Notes: generated by a model not told the origin, from the letters alone. Positions 54,609 through 62,735 are shown, counted from the first letter of the stretch. The stretch is 64,000 nt of DNA from Burkholderiales bacterium (GCA_016790165.1 JAEUPL010000005.1:1-64000), one strand, 5' to 3'. Made by a program: numbers and translations.

Positions 54609-55099
54609 CCTGAACGCACCGTCTGCGTCCAGAGAGGGCACGCAGCGACTGCAAGGAGTAATTTGCCCAGCGTCGGCACGACGGGGGGCGGGATCACGAG
54701 GGCGTAGCAGAACGTGACGCTGCCGTCGCCCGAATTGCCACTGTCCTCGACCGTACCGCTCGTCAGGCCATCGATGTAGAAGTTCCCGCCACCACCACTA
54801 CCGCAACGACCAGCGCCGACAGCCTCATTGGCCGCACTGATACCACCGTGCCCGACCGCGGTGCGGTTCGCACAATTCCCCTGCGAGCCGGCACACCTGC
54901 CGTCGCCGACCTGTGCACCACGGGCAATGATTTGCAGCGACGTGACACCCGTAGGCGTCGTCGATGCGTGCGCCGCCCCGGTGAACGCAAAGTGCCGCTG
55001 ATTCGGCAGATTGCACAGTGACTGCGCGAACGCGGCCGATGCCCAGGCACACACGGTCAGTGTGACGGCAAGCATTCGTTGCTGGAATTTCGCGGTCAC
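54509..55099 (-). CDS. secreted protein with degenerate VPTL-CTERM-like tail
   Basis: A 196-residue frame with a signal peptide ending SAAFAQ, a glycine-rich middle (CGSGGGGNFYIDGL) and PPPVVPTLGKLLLAVAA, which resembles the IPTL/VPTL-CTERM sorting signal (Pro-Thr-Leu, hydrophobic stretch, then basic SGQRRK). Normal CTERM proteins end just after the basic cluster; this one runs on for about 30 residues into antisense ugpQ. So the original stop may have been lost, or the gene is decaying. Probably anchored or sorted at the outer surface if intact. Confidence 0.55.
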   Translation of the reverse strand: MTAKFQQRMLAVTLTVCAWASAAFAQSLCNLPNQRHFAFTGAAHASTTPTGVTSLQIIARGAQVGDGRCAGSQGNCANRTAVGHGGISAANEAVGAGRCGSGGGGNFYIDGLTSGTVEDSGNSGDGSVTFCYALVIPPPVVPTLGKLLLAVAACPLWTQTVRSGQRRKAMVSTASVMMVSTPKAHSRSACSGSLQV

Positions 55100-55342
55100 T
55101 CAGCGCTTGCCTAGGCAGCGGTTGCCGTGGCACTTGCGCATCTCCCGAAAGCGCCGTCGCACTGGGTGCCAACTCGCGTACGCTGAACGAGAACATCCTG
55201 ACAGTGGCGCCGGGGCGTCGACATCGCGACTACCGATACGATGGAAAAGATCGCGTTGCGCGGGCGCCGCGTCAGCACCGCCGTTCGATGCCAATGCGGC
55301 CAGTGTTGCCGCCGTCGACACAGCCGCCGCTTCTTTTGTGTC
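55100..55342. other. gap that may hold degenerate coding sequence
   Basis: Between two minus-strand secreted-protein genes. Minus-strand frames of 60-75 codons are open here with runs such as SVRELAPSATALSGD, but no start with a ribosome site or recognisable domain was found. Possibly a decayed upstream part of the CTERM protein region. Confidence 0.3.
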
Positions 55343-56380
55343 CTATTGCGCGAAGTTGAGGCCGCAGTTCGTGCTGAGGTGAGCTCGAATGAGGGGCCAC
55401 GAGTTTCGCGGCGCCCCGACCGCGACGGCGTTGTCAGTGACGGCGGTGCCCGTCATGCCCAGCAACGCGCGAACGAGCATCAGCGCATCGGTCATCGCGC
55501 CTACCAAACCGTTGCCGTCAATGTCGAGGCAGGGACTCGGCTCGGCAGCGACGGCAAGCCCGTCAATGACAGTCGCGGTACCAATGCCACCCACGCTCGA
55601 CGCGGCTCCGGTAGCGAGATTGACAGTGTGCAAAATGGAGGCGCTGCCGACACGCAGGACGGCGTAAGCAACGCCACCGGCCGGATCAATGGCCATGCCG
55701 CCAAACCCTGTCACGGCGACCCCGAGCGGTCCGATCGTGCTCAACTGACCACCGTTGGCGGAGGGCGTGCCGTTGACGCCACCGATCCGCACCAGCGCGA
55801 GCGTTGCCGTGTCGATGCCAAACAGCGTGGAGCCGCTCACCCCGCGCTGGTGAGCAATGTGCACGACTTGCGGCGTGACCGCCGCGTTGGAGTCACCGGA
55901 CGCATACGCCAACGCTGTGTCGGTGGCGACAATTGAGCCATCGATCGGACTCAGCCGTCGGTTACTGCGAAGATTGGAGAGCAGGCGCAGTTGATCCGTC
56001 TGCGGGTCGAAGCCCAACCCAAAGAACAACGCAACCGGGTCCGTGATCGCAATGGGAGCGCCGACGTTTGACAAGCTTCCGTTGAACGAATTGACGCGAA
56101 CCAGGCGATATGTCGTGTTGTTGGTGGCCACTGCGAAAATCTCGCCAGTCGCCGGCCGCACGTCGATGCCTACCAGATACTCGTCTGCGGCGAGACCGGC
56201 GAGCGGCAAATCAAGCACCAGCGTGCCTGGCGTCGCTGAATCAAAGGCAACCAAATGGTGGTTGTCAAAGTTGTACGCATAAAGTCGCACCGCTTCGGCG
56301 CGACCGATGCAGAGCGCGAAAATCAACCAGACAAGACTGGTCATGATCGACGGCATGTTGCGAGCAGGATAGGGTTTCAT
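55343..56380 (-). CDS. secreted DUF4394 protein with a C-terminal dockerin-like EF-hand
   Basis: A 345-residue exported protein. The signal peptide ends GRAEA; the mature start LYAYNFDNHHLVAFDSATPG and EYLVGIDVRPATGEIFAV are DUF4394 (propeller-like). Near the C-terminus CLDIDGNGLVGAMTDALMLV gives an EF-hand calcium loop (DIDGNGLV) with the ALMLVRALLGMTG helix, of the dockerin type I half. Function unknown. GGAG precedes the ATG at 56380. The 255 bp upstream (56381-56635) hold only a diverged GGAAACGCTCAA repeat arm near 56622-56636. Confidence 0.82.
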   Translation of the reverse strand: MKPYPARNMPSIMTSLVWLIFALCIGRAEAVRLYAYNFDNHHLVAFDSATPGTLVLDLPLAGLAADEYLVGIDVRPATGEIFAVATNNTTYRLVRVNSFNGSLSNVGAPIAITDPVALFFGLGFDPQTDQLRLLSNLRSNRRLSPIDGSIVATDTALAYASGDSNAAVTPQVVHIAHQRGVSGSTLFGIDTATLALVRIGGVNGTPSANGGQLSTIGPLGVAVTGFGGMAIDPAGGVAYAVLRVGSASILHTVNLATGAASSVGGIGTATVIDGLAVAAEPSPCLDIDGNGLVGAMTDALMLVRALLGMTGTAVTDNAVAVGAPRNSWPLIRAHLSTNCGLNFAQ

Positions 56381-56635
56381 ACAGTGTCTCCGTGAGCTGC
56401 CGTCTTGCGGCCAGCATTCCGGCATTATCCCCGCAGGCGGCGGGTGTGGGATACATCACGCACAGCCGCCTGCGCGGCCACTGGCGACCGGGTCGGCTTG
56501 CCCGTCAGGGAAGCGCGAACAAGTGCCAGGCGAGCCACGCATCAACCGACTCGGGCGGCGGGCCGGGTTGAATCGCCTCGCCACCCGTCCGGATCCGTCG
56601 CCGGCCACCCTGCGGGAACTCATTGAGCGTTTCCG

Positions 56636-58201
56636 CTAGACGATCAATTCGATCAAAAACGGCGTGTCCCGCTGAAAACTCTGCCGCATCAGATCAGCGC
56701 AGGATTCGAGTGTGGTGGCGCGGGCGGCTTCGACGCCCATGCCGCCGGCGAGTTTGACCCAGTCGAGGTCGGGATTGCCGAGGTCGAGCATGCTCATGGC
56801 GGTGGAGCCGGGCGTGGCGCCGACATTTTTGTATTCGCCGATCAGGATGCCGTATTTGCGATTGCTGAGAAGCAGGGTAGTGACCGGCAACCGTTCGCGC
56901 GCCTGCGTCCACAAGGCCTGCAGGGTGTACATCGCCGAGCCATCGGCCTGCAAGGCGATCACGCGCCGCCCGTTGCCTGCCAGCGCCGCACCGGTCGCCA
57001 TCGGCAAGCCCGCGCCAATCGCGCCGCCGACCAGATGCAACCAGTCATGCGGCGCGGCCGCCACGGTATGCGGGTAAAAACCGCGGCCGTAGGACACGCT
57101 TTCGTCAATCACGATGGCCTGCTCGGGTAGCACGGCAGCGAGCGTTTGCGCGAGACCCTCGGGAGTCGGCGCGCCGTTGACGACGTCAGGCGCGGGGCCG
57201 ACATCCGGAAACGCAGCGGGTGGCGCTCCGATCTCACTCGCCAGCGCTTCGAGCGACGCCAACGCATCCTGATCCTCTCGCGCGAGCACATGCAGTTGCG
57301 CCGTGTCGGAATACTGCTTGGACGGCTTGCCTGGGTAGGCGAAGAAGCCCACCGGCGCCTTGGCACTCACCAGCACAATGTGCTCGAAGTCGCGCAGCGC
57401 CTGCACGGCCGCGTCGGTCACGTAGGGCACTCGGGCGAGCGGCAGCCGCCCGCGTCCGCGTGCGACCTGCGCGGTGACGTAGTCCGCCATCAGCGCGGCA
57501 CCGGTCGCCTGCGCGATGCGCCACGCAAGCGTTTGCCCGACGACGCTGGTACCGTTCCCGGCGAGCAGCAACAATGCTTTGCCACCACTTCGCAATGCAC
57601 GCGCCGCCTGCTGCACGGCGCTCGGATCAATTGCCGGCGCGGGCAGTTCCGGCAGCGCCTCGGCCACCACACCGCCTTCGTCCCACGAAGCGTCGGATGG
57701 CAGGATCAACGTGGCGACTTTCGCCGGAAAGCTGCGTGCCGCCTGTATCGCAGCGGCGGCGGCGCCCCCAACGTTGGCCGCGTGCTCGCAGGTGCGCACC
57801 CAGGCGGACACGCTGCGGGCGAGGCTTTCGGTGTCTGCTGTGAGCGGCGCGTCGAGCGGACGGTGATAGGTCGCCTGATCACCGACGATGTTGACGATGC
57901 CGCTGCGGGCACGGCGCGCATTGTGCAGGTTGGCGAGACCATTGGCGAGACCCGGCCCGCAATGCAGCAGCGTGACCGCGGGCTTACTCGCAATGCGGTA
58001 ATACCCGTCGGCCATTCCCGTCACCACGTTCTCCTGCAGACCCAGCACGCAACGCATTCCTGGGCTCTGGTCCAGCGCGGCCACGAAATGCATCTCGCTT
58101 GTGCCCGGGTTGGCGAAGCAGGTGTCGATGCCGGATTGAAGCAGTGTCTCGACGAGGCTCTGAGCGCCATTCATGGCGCGTCTCTGTTGGACGCCGTTCA
58201 T
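56636..58201 (-). CDS. thiamine-diphosphate-dependent enzyme (acetolactate synthase large-subunit-like)
   Basis: A 521-residue ThDP enzyme of the benzoylformate decarboxylase/acetolactate synthase superfamily. N-terminal domain with FANPGTSEMHFVAALD and the catalytic Glu in LGLQENVVTGMADGY; the C-terminal ThDP motif is ALQADGSAMYTLQAL...NRKYGI, with ADGS in place of GDGS. No small subunit follows, and the sequence lacks clear FAD-binding marks, so the substrate (a 2-oxo acid) is uncertain. Start 58201 has AGGAG 6 bases upstream. Monocistronic. Confidence 0.85.
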   Translation of the reverse strand: MNGVQQRRAMNGAQSLVETLLQSGIDTCFANPGTSEMHFVAALDQSPGMRCVLGLQENVVTGMADGYYRIASKPAVTLLHCGPGLANGLANLHNARRARSGIVNIVGDQATYHRPLDAPLTADTESLARSVSAWVRTCEHAANVGGAAAAAIQAARSFPAKVATLILPSDASWDEGGVVAEALPELPAPAIDPSAVQQAARALRSGGKALLLLAGNGTSVVGQTLAWRIAQATGAALMADYVTAQVARGRGRLPLARVPYVTDAAVQALRDFEHIVLVSAKAPVGFFAYPGKPSKQYSDTAQLHVLAREDQDALASLEALASEIGAPPAAFPDVGPAPDVVNGAPTPEGLAQTLAAVLPEQAIVIDESVSYGRGFYPHTVAAAPHDWLHLVGGAIGAGLPMATGAALAGNGRRVIALQADGSAMYTLQALWTQARERLPVTTLLLSNRKYGILIGEYKNVGATPGSTAMSMLDLGNPDLDWVKLAGGMGVEAARATTLESCADLMRQSFQRDTPFLIELIV

Positions 58202-58289
58202 CGCGTGCTCCTTTTTCTGGCGCCGTTCATGGAGTTCCGTTCCGGAAAGCAATTGCTCCGTGTAGCCCGACGGCTCTGTCGTGCGCCGC

Positions 58290-58886
58290 CTAAAAGGGAC
58301 CAATGCACTTTGCTGCGGCGATTCGCTCGGCCTTCTGCACATCGCTGAGCGGCGAGCGCCAGATCGCGAACAGGAAGGGCTCGGCAACGGGCACGAAACC
58401 CACGCGCCGATCCACGGCTTCAGCCTGTTTGTCACCAATGTAGCCCCAGATCGTGGCGTGTGCGTCGAGCACCGCATGCGCGCCGCGCATCATGATTTCT
58501 GCAATGCCGCCGCGCTCACGAATCCACGCACGATCAGCGGAAGGCAGCTCGCGATAGACGCGGTCATCGATGCACAATCCGCCGCACAGAAAATCGCCTT
58601 GCCAGGGCGTGTAGTGCACATAGCCCGCGCACCTCTCGCCAACCATGGCGACGAAGTGCCGCGGAAAATCGGGAATGTGCTGACCGAACTTGCGCTGGAA
58701 GAGCGCACCAGCGACGGCCAAGGCACGCGCGTCGTCGACTTCCGCCACGCGGACTACGGACGCAGTCATGGTGGCGGACGCATCTGCTGCGCCAAGCATC
58801 GACTCCGCCGATGCTCCCGGCGATTGTGGCGAGTGCGTTGGGCGCGACGGCCGTCGCCACCAGTCGAGCAGCGGGCGCAGCATCAT
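58290..58886 (-). CDS. uncharacterised GNAT-like protein
   Basis: Up to 198 residues; the core from about residue 41 (TASVVRVAEVDDARALAVAGAL) to EPFLFAIWR suggests an acetyltransferase-like alpha/beta fold with GYVHYTPWQGDFLCGGLCIDD as the central strands, but no firm acetyl-CoA motif is seen. The start is uncertain: ATG at 58886 lies at the edge of the 120-bp element copy 7, while ATG 58796 has GCGGAG 3 bases upstream. Function unknown. Confidence 0.6.
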   Translation of the reverse strand: MMLRPLLDWWRRPSRPTHSPQSPGASAESMLGAADASATMTASVVRVAEVDDARALAVAGALFQRKFGQHIPDFPRHFVAMVGERCAGYVHYTPWQGDFLCGGLCIDDRVYRELPSADRAWIRERGGIAEIMMRGAHAVLDAHATIWGYIGDKQAEAVDRRVGFVPVAEPFLFAIWRSPLSDVQKAERIAAAKCIGPF

Positions 58887-59005
58887 CAGCTTATTGCCGC
58901 CAACGACGGCGCGGCGACCGTTACCGACCTGAAATCGCCAAAGTCAACTTCACGATAAATCATCGTCCAGCGACCATCCAGTCGTCGTTTGGCTCAAAAA
59001 GCTGT
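58886..59005. repeat. 120-bp two-fold symmetric intergenic element, copy 7
   Basis: Left end TCAGCTTATT, right end CAAAAAGCTGT, centre AAGTCAACTT (GTCAAC 58943-58948), 60 bp from each end. CGAC is at half-positions 19-22 in both halves and GGTCG at 31-35 in the right one. Between two minus-strand genes; the right end continues into the TAA stop (59005-59007) of the DUF2147 gene. Confidence 0.85.
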
Positions 59006-59442
59006 TACTCCAGCCGCAGCCACGTTTGCGTACGACCGAGAATCGGTGCGCCGATGTAGCCCTTGACATCGAGTTTCTTGTTGTCGCTGCTTGGCGTGAT
59101 GCGCACGCTGTAGACCTTGCCGTTGTTCGGGTCAAGGATGTCGCCACCGCCCCAGTTGCCGTCCTGCTTTTTCACGTTGCGGATGATCGTCATGCCAACC
59201 ACGGGCTTGCCCTTGCGATCATCGCTGCATTCGTCGCACTTCTGGTCGGCCTTGCTGGGATCGAGAATTTTCTCGACTTTGCCCGTCACCACGCCGTTAC
59301 TCTCCGTGATGCGAACGTATGACTTCTCTTTTCCGGTGCTGTCGTCGATCGTCTTCCACAAACCGACGGGGGTTTGCGCGGCCGCGCCGCCGCTGACGGC
59401 GAGGGCGGCCAGTGCCGCCGAGAGAGCAAATGCGAGTTTCAT
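59005..59442 (-). CDS. secreted DUF2147 protein
   Basis: A 145-residue exported protein with the DUF2147 signature: GLWKTIDDSTGKEKSYVRI, GKVEKIL, CDECSDDRKGKPVVGMTII and a C-terminal GYIGAPILGRTQTWLRLE. Signal peptide ends GAAAQ. The fold is a small beta-barrel of unknown role. GGAGGA precedes the ATG. Stop codon touches the 120-bp element copy 7. Confidence 0.9.
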   Translation of the reverse strand: MKLAFALSAALAALAVSGGAAAQTPVGLWKTIDDSTGKEKSYVRITESNGVVTGKVEKILDPSKADQKCDECSDDRKGKPVVGMTIIRNVKKQDGNWGGGDILDPNNGKVYSVRITPSSDNKKLDVKGYIGAPILGRTQTWLRLE

Positions 59443-59493
59443 GGGGTCCTCCTTGGTGTGAAAGTGGTGTAACGCCTGAGTGCGCGTGCGCGC

Positions 59494-60000
59494 CTACCAG
59501 CCGCCGACGAAATCAGATTTACCCAGCGGCACACCCGCCTGCCGCAGCAGCGCATACGCCGTGGTCATGTGGAAAAAGAAGTTAGGCAACGCAAAGCCGG
59601 TCAGATACGGCAGCCCGACGAATTCGACGGGCTCACCGCGCAGCGTGAGCTTCACGGCGCGCGTTTCGCTGCCCGTGAATTGCTCCGGCTTCAACGTGGC
59701 GAGAAAGTCACGCGTTTTCTGGCAGCGCGCATTGAGTTCGGCGAGCGTCTTTTCGTTGTCGTCGTACTTCGGCACCTCCACGCCCGCGAGCCGCGCACAG
59801 GCGCCCTTCGCGAAGTCGGCGGCCACCTGAACCTGACGCGACATCGGAAACATATCGGGGTAAATCCGCATGCCAGTCAGCACGGTGTCGTCTATCTTGC
59901 GATCAGCAGCAGACGCTGCGGCCTTGTCGAGCACATTCATCAGGTTGCCGAGGTAGCGGTCAAACACCGGCACCGACAGGGCATACATCGAAATAGTCAC
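59494..60000 (-). CDS. DUF1993 protein (DinB-like fold)
   Basis: A 168-residue protein beginning MTISMYALSVPVFDRYLGNL, with KYDDNEKTLAELNARCQKTRD and FFFHMTTAYALLRQAGVPLGK at the C-terminus, matching DUF1993. The histidine near the end (FHMTTAY) recalls the metal-binding fold of DinB-like proteins. Function unknown. GTG at 60000 with AGGA upstream; an ATG four codons on is the alternative. Confidence 0.88.
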   Translation of the reverse strand: MTISMYALSVPVFDRYLGNLMNVLDKAAASAADRKIDDTVLTGMRIYPDMFPMSRQVQVAADFAKGACARLAGVEVPKYDDNEKTLAELNARCQKTRDFLATLKPEQFTGSETRAVKLTLRGEPVEFVGLPYLTGFALPNFFFHMTTAYALLRQAGVPLGKSDFVGGW

Positions 60001-60108
60001 CACACATCCTTTGCGCAACGAGGGGGAGCTGTGCCGTTGATTGTAGGTGCGCTCTCGCACTTCACAAGCCACGGCCGCGTGGGCGCTTGGGGAACAAGGA
60101 GCAGTATC

Positions 60109-61203
60109 TTGGAACGTCGAGAATTTTTGTCCGGCGGCGTCAGCGCTGCGGGCGCGCTGGCCGGACTGGCATCGGTTTCGGCGGCGGCGCAGACGCTGCC
60201 TGCGGTGAGCTGGCGGCTGGCGTCGAGCTTTCCAAGATCGCTCGACACCATCTATGGCGGCGCGGAGCAGTTCGCACGCGTGCTCGACGCGATCACCGCT
60301 GGAAAGTTCAAGGTGTCGATCGTGGAGAACGCGACGATTGCGCCCGCAAAAAACGTGTTCGAAGCCGTACAAAAAGGCGGCGTCGAGTGCGCGCACACGG
60401 CAGGCTATTACTTCGTCAACGTCAACAAGGCGCTCGCCTTCGACACCACCCTGCCCTTTGGCCTCAACCAGCGACAGCACAACGCCTGGGTGTATCAGGG
60501 CGGCGGCCTGGAGCTGCTGCGCGAACTCTTTGCCCAGTACAACATGGTTAACTTCCCGATGGGCAACACCGGCGCCCAGATGGGTGGCTGGTACAACAAG
60601 GAAATTCGCACGCTGGATGACGTGAAGGGGCTGAAGATTCGCATCCCCGGCTTTGGCGCCGAGATCTGGAAGCGGCTCGGAGCCGAGCCTGCCAGCCTGC
60701 CCGGCGGTGAAATTGCGGCTGCGTTAAAGGACAAGAAGATCGACGCGGGCGAGTGGGTCGGGCCGTATGACGACGACAAACTGGGCCTGCCCGCGGTAGC
60801 ACGCTTTTATTACTACCCAGCGTGGTGGGAGCCTTCGGCCGCGCTGAGCCTGTACGTGAACAAAGCGGCCTACGACGGCCTGCCTGCCGCCTACAAGGAG
60901 GCCATCAACATCGCCAGCGGCTGGGTGAACCAGTGGATGATGGCAGCCTACGACACGCGCAACCCTGCTGCCTACAAACGCATGATCGGCAGCGGCACAC
61001 GGGTGCAGCTGTTCCCCAATAACTTCATGATTGCAGCTTACCGCGCCGCCTTCGCCATCTATGACGCCGAGGCAGCAGGCAACCCCGCGTTCAAACGGAT
61101 TTACGATCCGTGGAAGCGCTTCCGCAGCGAGATCAACGAGTGGCACAAGACGGCAGAAGCCGCGATGACGAATTTCCTCGGCAACTGGCGCGCGGAAGGC
61201 TAG
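60109..61203 (+). CDS. TRAP-transporter substrate-binding protein (DctP-type), Tat-exported
   Basis: A 364-residue periplasmic solute receptor. A TTG start at 60109, 6 bases behind AAGGAG, gives the Tat-like leader ERREFLSGGVSAAGALAG ending SAAAQ. The mature protein has VSWRLASSFPRSLDTIYGG, the arginine-containing IRIPGFGAEIWKRLG loop and an MMAAYDTRNPAAYKR tail, like the alpha-keto acid/lactate subgroup that includes TakP. The DctQ and DctM membrane subunits are not adjacent, so partners must be elsewhere. Divergent from the DUF1993 gene. Confidence 0.88.
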   Translation: MERREFLSGGVSAAGALAGLASVSAAAQTLPAVSWRLASSFPRSLDTIYGGAEQFARVLDAITAGKFKVSIVENATIAPAKNVFEAVQKGGVECAHTAGYYFVNVNKALAFDTTLPFGLNQRQHNAWVYQGGGLELLRELFAQYNMVNFPMGNTGAQMGGWYNKEIRTLDDVKGLKIRIPGFGAEIWKRLGAEPASLPGGEIAAALKDKKIDAGEWVGPYDDDKLGLPAVARFYYYPAWWEPSAALSLYVNKAAYDGLPAAYKEAINIASGWVNQWMMAAYDTRNPAAYKRMIGSGTRVQLFPNNFMIAAYRAAFAIYDAEAAGNPAFKRIYDPWKRFRSEINEWHKTAEAAMTNFLGNWRAEG

Positions 61204-61234
61204 GAGCCTGCCGGCTGCTAAACTTCGCGCTGAG

Positions 61235-61320
61235 TCAGGAGAAGCGCGCGGACTATCCGTTCTCGCGCTACCGTAGGCGTAATCCCCGGAAGATCGCTCA
61301 GGTACCGTACTGATTCACGG
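61235..61320 (+). ncRNA. glycine riboswitch, degenerate first aptamer
   Basis: Reads GGAGAAG near the start, then GCGCTACCGTAGGCGTAA, TCCCCGGAAGATCGCTCAGG and TACC...ACGG. These follow the order of the conserved blocks of a glycine aptamer (GGAGAG, CCGAAGGNGCAA, CTCTCAGG) but with several changes (CCGTAGGCG for CCGAAGGAG; ATCGCTCAGG for ACTCTCAGG). It lies about 30 nt ahead of the canonical aptamer, the usual tandem spacing. Confidence 0.6.
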
Positions 61321-61349
61321 CTTGGTTTCGCGAGGAACCCCGTTGCACA

Positions 61350-61452
61350 TCTGGAGAGCGAGGCAGCCACCACACTGGCACGAGCCTCCGCCGAAGGGGC
61401 AAAACCGCCATCATCCGCGGTTGAAACTCTCAGGCTAAAGGACAGATCCGGG
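61350..61452 (+). ncRNA. glycine riboswitch, canonical aptamer upstream of gcvT
   Basis: Carries all conserved blocks: TCTGGAGAGCG, CGCCGAAGGGGCAA, GAAACTCTCAGG, and AAAGGACAGA. Glycine-binding control of gcvT is well known in bacteria. Ends about 30 nt before the gcvT start. Confidence 0.93.
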
Positions 61453-61483
61453 ACGTCACCTTCCACCCTGGAGCCGCGTCCCG
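61449..61483 (+). promoter_or_regulatory. putative expression platform of the glycine riboswitch
   Basis: CGGGACG (61449-61455) pairs with CGTCCCG (61477-61483), which touches the gcvT ATG. The 21-nt loop contains the only ribosome-site candidate (CTGGAG). Formation of this stem would hide or reshape the initiation region, suggesting translational control; its 5' arm overlaps the end of the aptamer. Confidence 0.6.
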
Positions 61484-62614
61484 ATGTCTGAGCCCGTGTC
61501 AGAAACCCTTCTCCGCACCCCGCTGTACGATCTGCATGTGAGCCTCGGCGCGCGCATGGTGCCGTTCGCTGGCTACGACATGCCGGTGCAGTATCCCCTA
61601 GGCGTGCTCAAGGAACATCTACACACGCGCGCCCATGCCGGGCTGTTCGATGTCTCGCACATGGGGCAGCTGGAGTTGCACGGACCCGATGCCGCGAATG
61701 CGCTTGAGTCGCTGGTGCCGGTGGACGTGATCGGCATCCCGGCCGGCAAACAACGCTACGCGCTGTTCACCAACGACGCCGGCGGCATCCTTGATGATCT
61801 GATGATCTTCAACACCGGCAGCTACCTCCATGTGGTGGTGAACGCGGCCTGCAAGACGCAGGACATCGCGCATCTGAAAAAGCATATTGGTAACCGCTGC
61901 GAGATCAAGGTGCGTGACGATCTCGCGCTCCTTGCCTTGCAGGGGCCGGGCGCCGAAGCCGCGCTCAAGGGCATCGCCACGGGCGAGGTGCCCGCGACAT
62001 TCATGGCCGGCGGGCGCTTGCTGATCGCAGGGGTTGATTGCCTCATTACGCGCTCGGGCTACACCGGCGAGGACGGCTTCGAGATCAGTGTGCCGGCGTC
62101 GCAAAGTGAAGCGCTGGCGAAGGCGCTGCTTGCGCAACCAAACGTGCAACCGATTGGCTTGGGCGCACGCGACTCGCTGCGACTCGAAGCGGGCCTGTGT
62201 CTGTACGGCCATGATCTTGATACGACCACCACGCCGGTCGAGGCATCACTCACCTGGGCGATGCAGAAGGTACGTCGCACCGGCGGCGAGCGCGCGGGTG
62301 GCTTCCCTGGCGCGGGCGTCATCCTTGGCCAGCTTGACAACCCGTCAACCGTCAAACGCAAGCGCGTCGGCCTCAAGCCCGAAGGCCGCGCACCGATTCG
62401 TGAAGGCGTGGAGCTGCAGGATGGCGCGCGCAACAAGATCGGTGTAGTCACCAGCGGCGGCTTCGGCCCTACGGTGAACGGCCCGGTGATCATGGCTTAC
62501 GTCGATGCAGCGCACGCTGCTGTCGGCACGCAAATTAGCGCGATGCTGCGCGGTACGCCGACGCCGGTGACCGTGGTTGGCATGCCGTTTGCGCCGCATG
62601 GATACAAGCGCTGA
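61484..62614 (+). CDS. gcvT: glycine cleavage system aminomethyltransferase (T-protein)
   Basis: A 376-residue enzyme transferring the aminomethyl carbon from lipoyl-H-protein to tetrahydrofolate. Visible: TPLYDLHVSLGARMVPFAGYDMPVQY at the N-terminus (described 12-37), FDVSHMGQLELHG, GYTGEDGFEI and LEAGLCLYGHDLD, then the C-terminal barrel with KRVGLKPEGRAPIREG. First gene after the glycine riboswitch; a 138-bp gap with a large inverted repeat separates it from gcvH. Confidence 0.97.
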   Translation: MSEPVSETLLRTPLYDLHVSLGARMVPFAGYDMPVQYPLGVLKEHLHTRAHAGLFDVSHMGQLELHGPDAANALESLVPVDVIGIPAGKQRYALFTNDAGGILDDLMIFNTGSYLHVVVNAACKTQDIAHLKKHIGNRCEIKVRDDLALLALQGPGAEAALKGIATGEVPATFMAGGRLLIAGVDCLITRSGYTGEDGFEISVPASQSEALAKALLAQPNVQPIGLGARDSLRLEAGLCLYGHDLDTTTTPVEASLTWAMQKVRRTGGERAGGFPGAGVILGQLDNPSTVKRKRVGLKPEGRAPIREGVELQDGARNKIGVVTSGGFGPTVNGPVIMAYVDAAHAAVGTQISAMLRGTPTPVTVVGMPFAPHGYKR

Positions 62615-62622
62615 CGCGCTTG

Positions 62623-62735
62623 AGGACGAATGACCAATGACGAATGACGATAACCTGAGATAACCCAGCGACGATTCGAAGGTATTCGGGAGGCGTGCGT
62701 TCGCGTTTCGTCACTCGCCCTTCGTCTTTCGTCCT
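62623..62735. repeat. large inverted repeat between gcvT and gcvH
   Basis: Left arm AGGACGAATGACCAATGACG... (62623-62652) and right arm ending ...CTTTCGTCCT (62704-62735) are inverse copies with about four in five bases matching over 32. The left arm is itself made of AATGACG-type repeats. The arms flank about 50 bp. A transcribed copy would form a long stem-loop within the gcv message. Confidence 0.82.
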
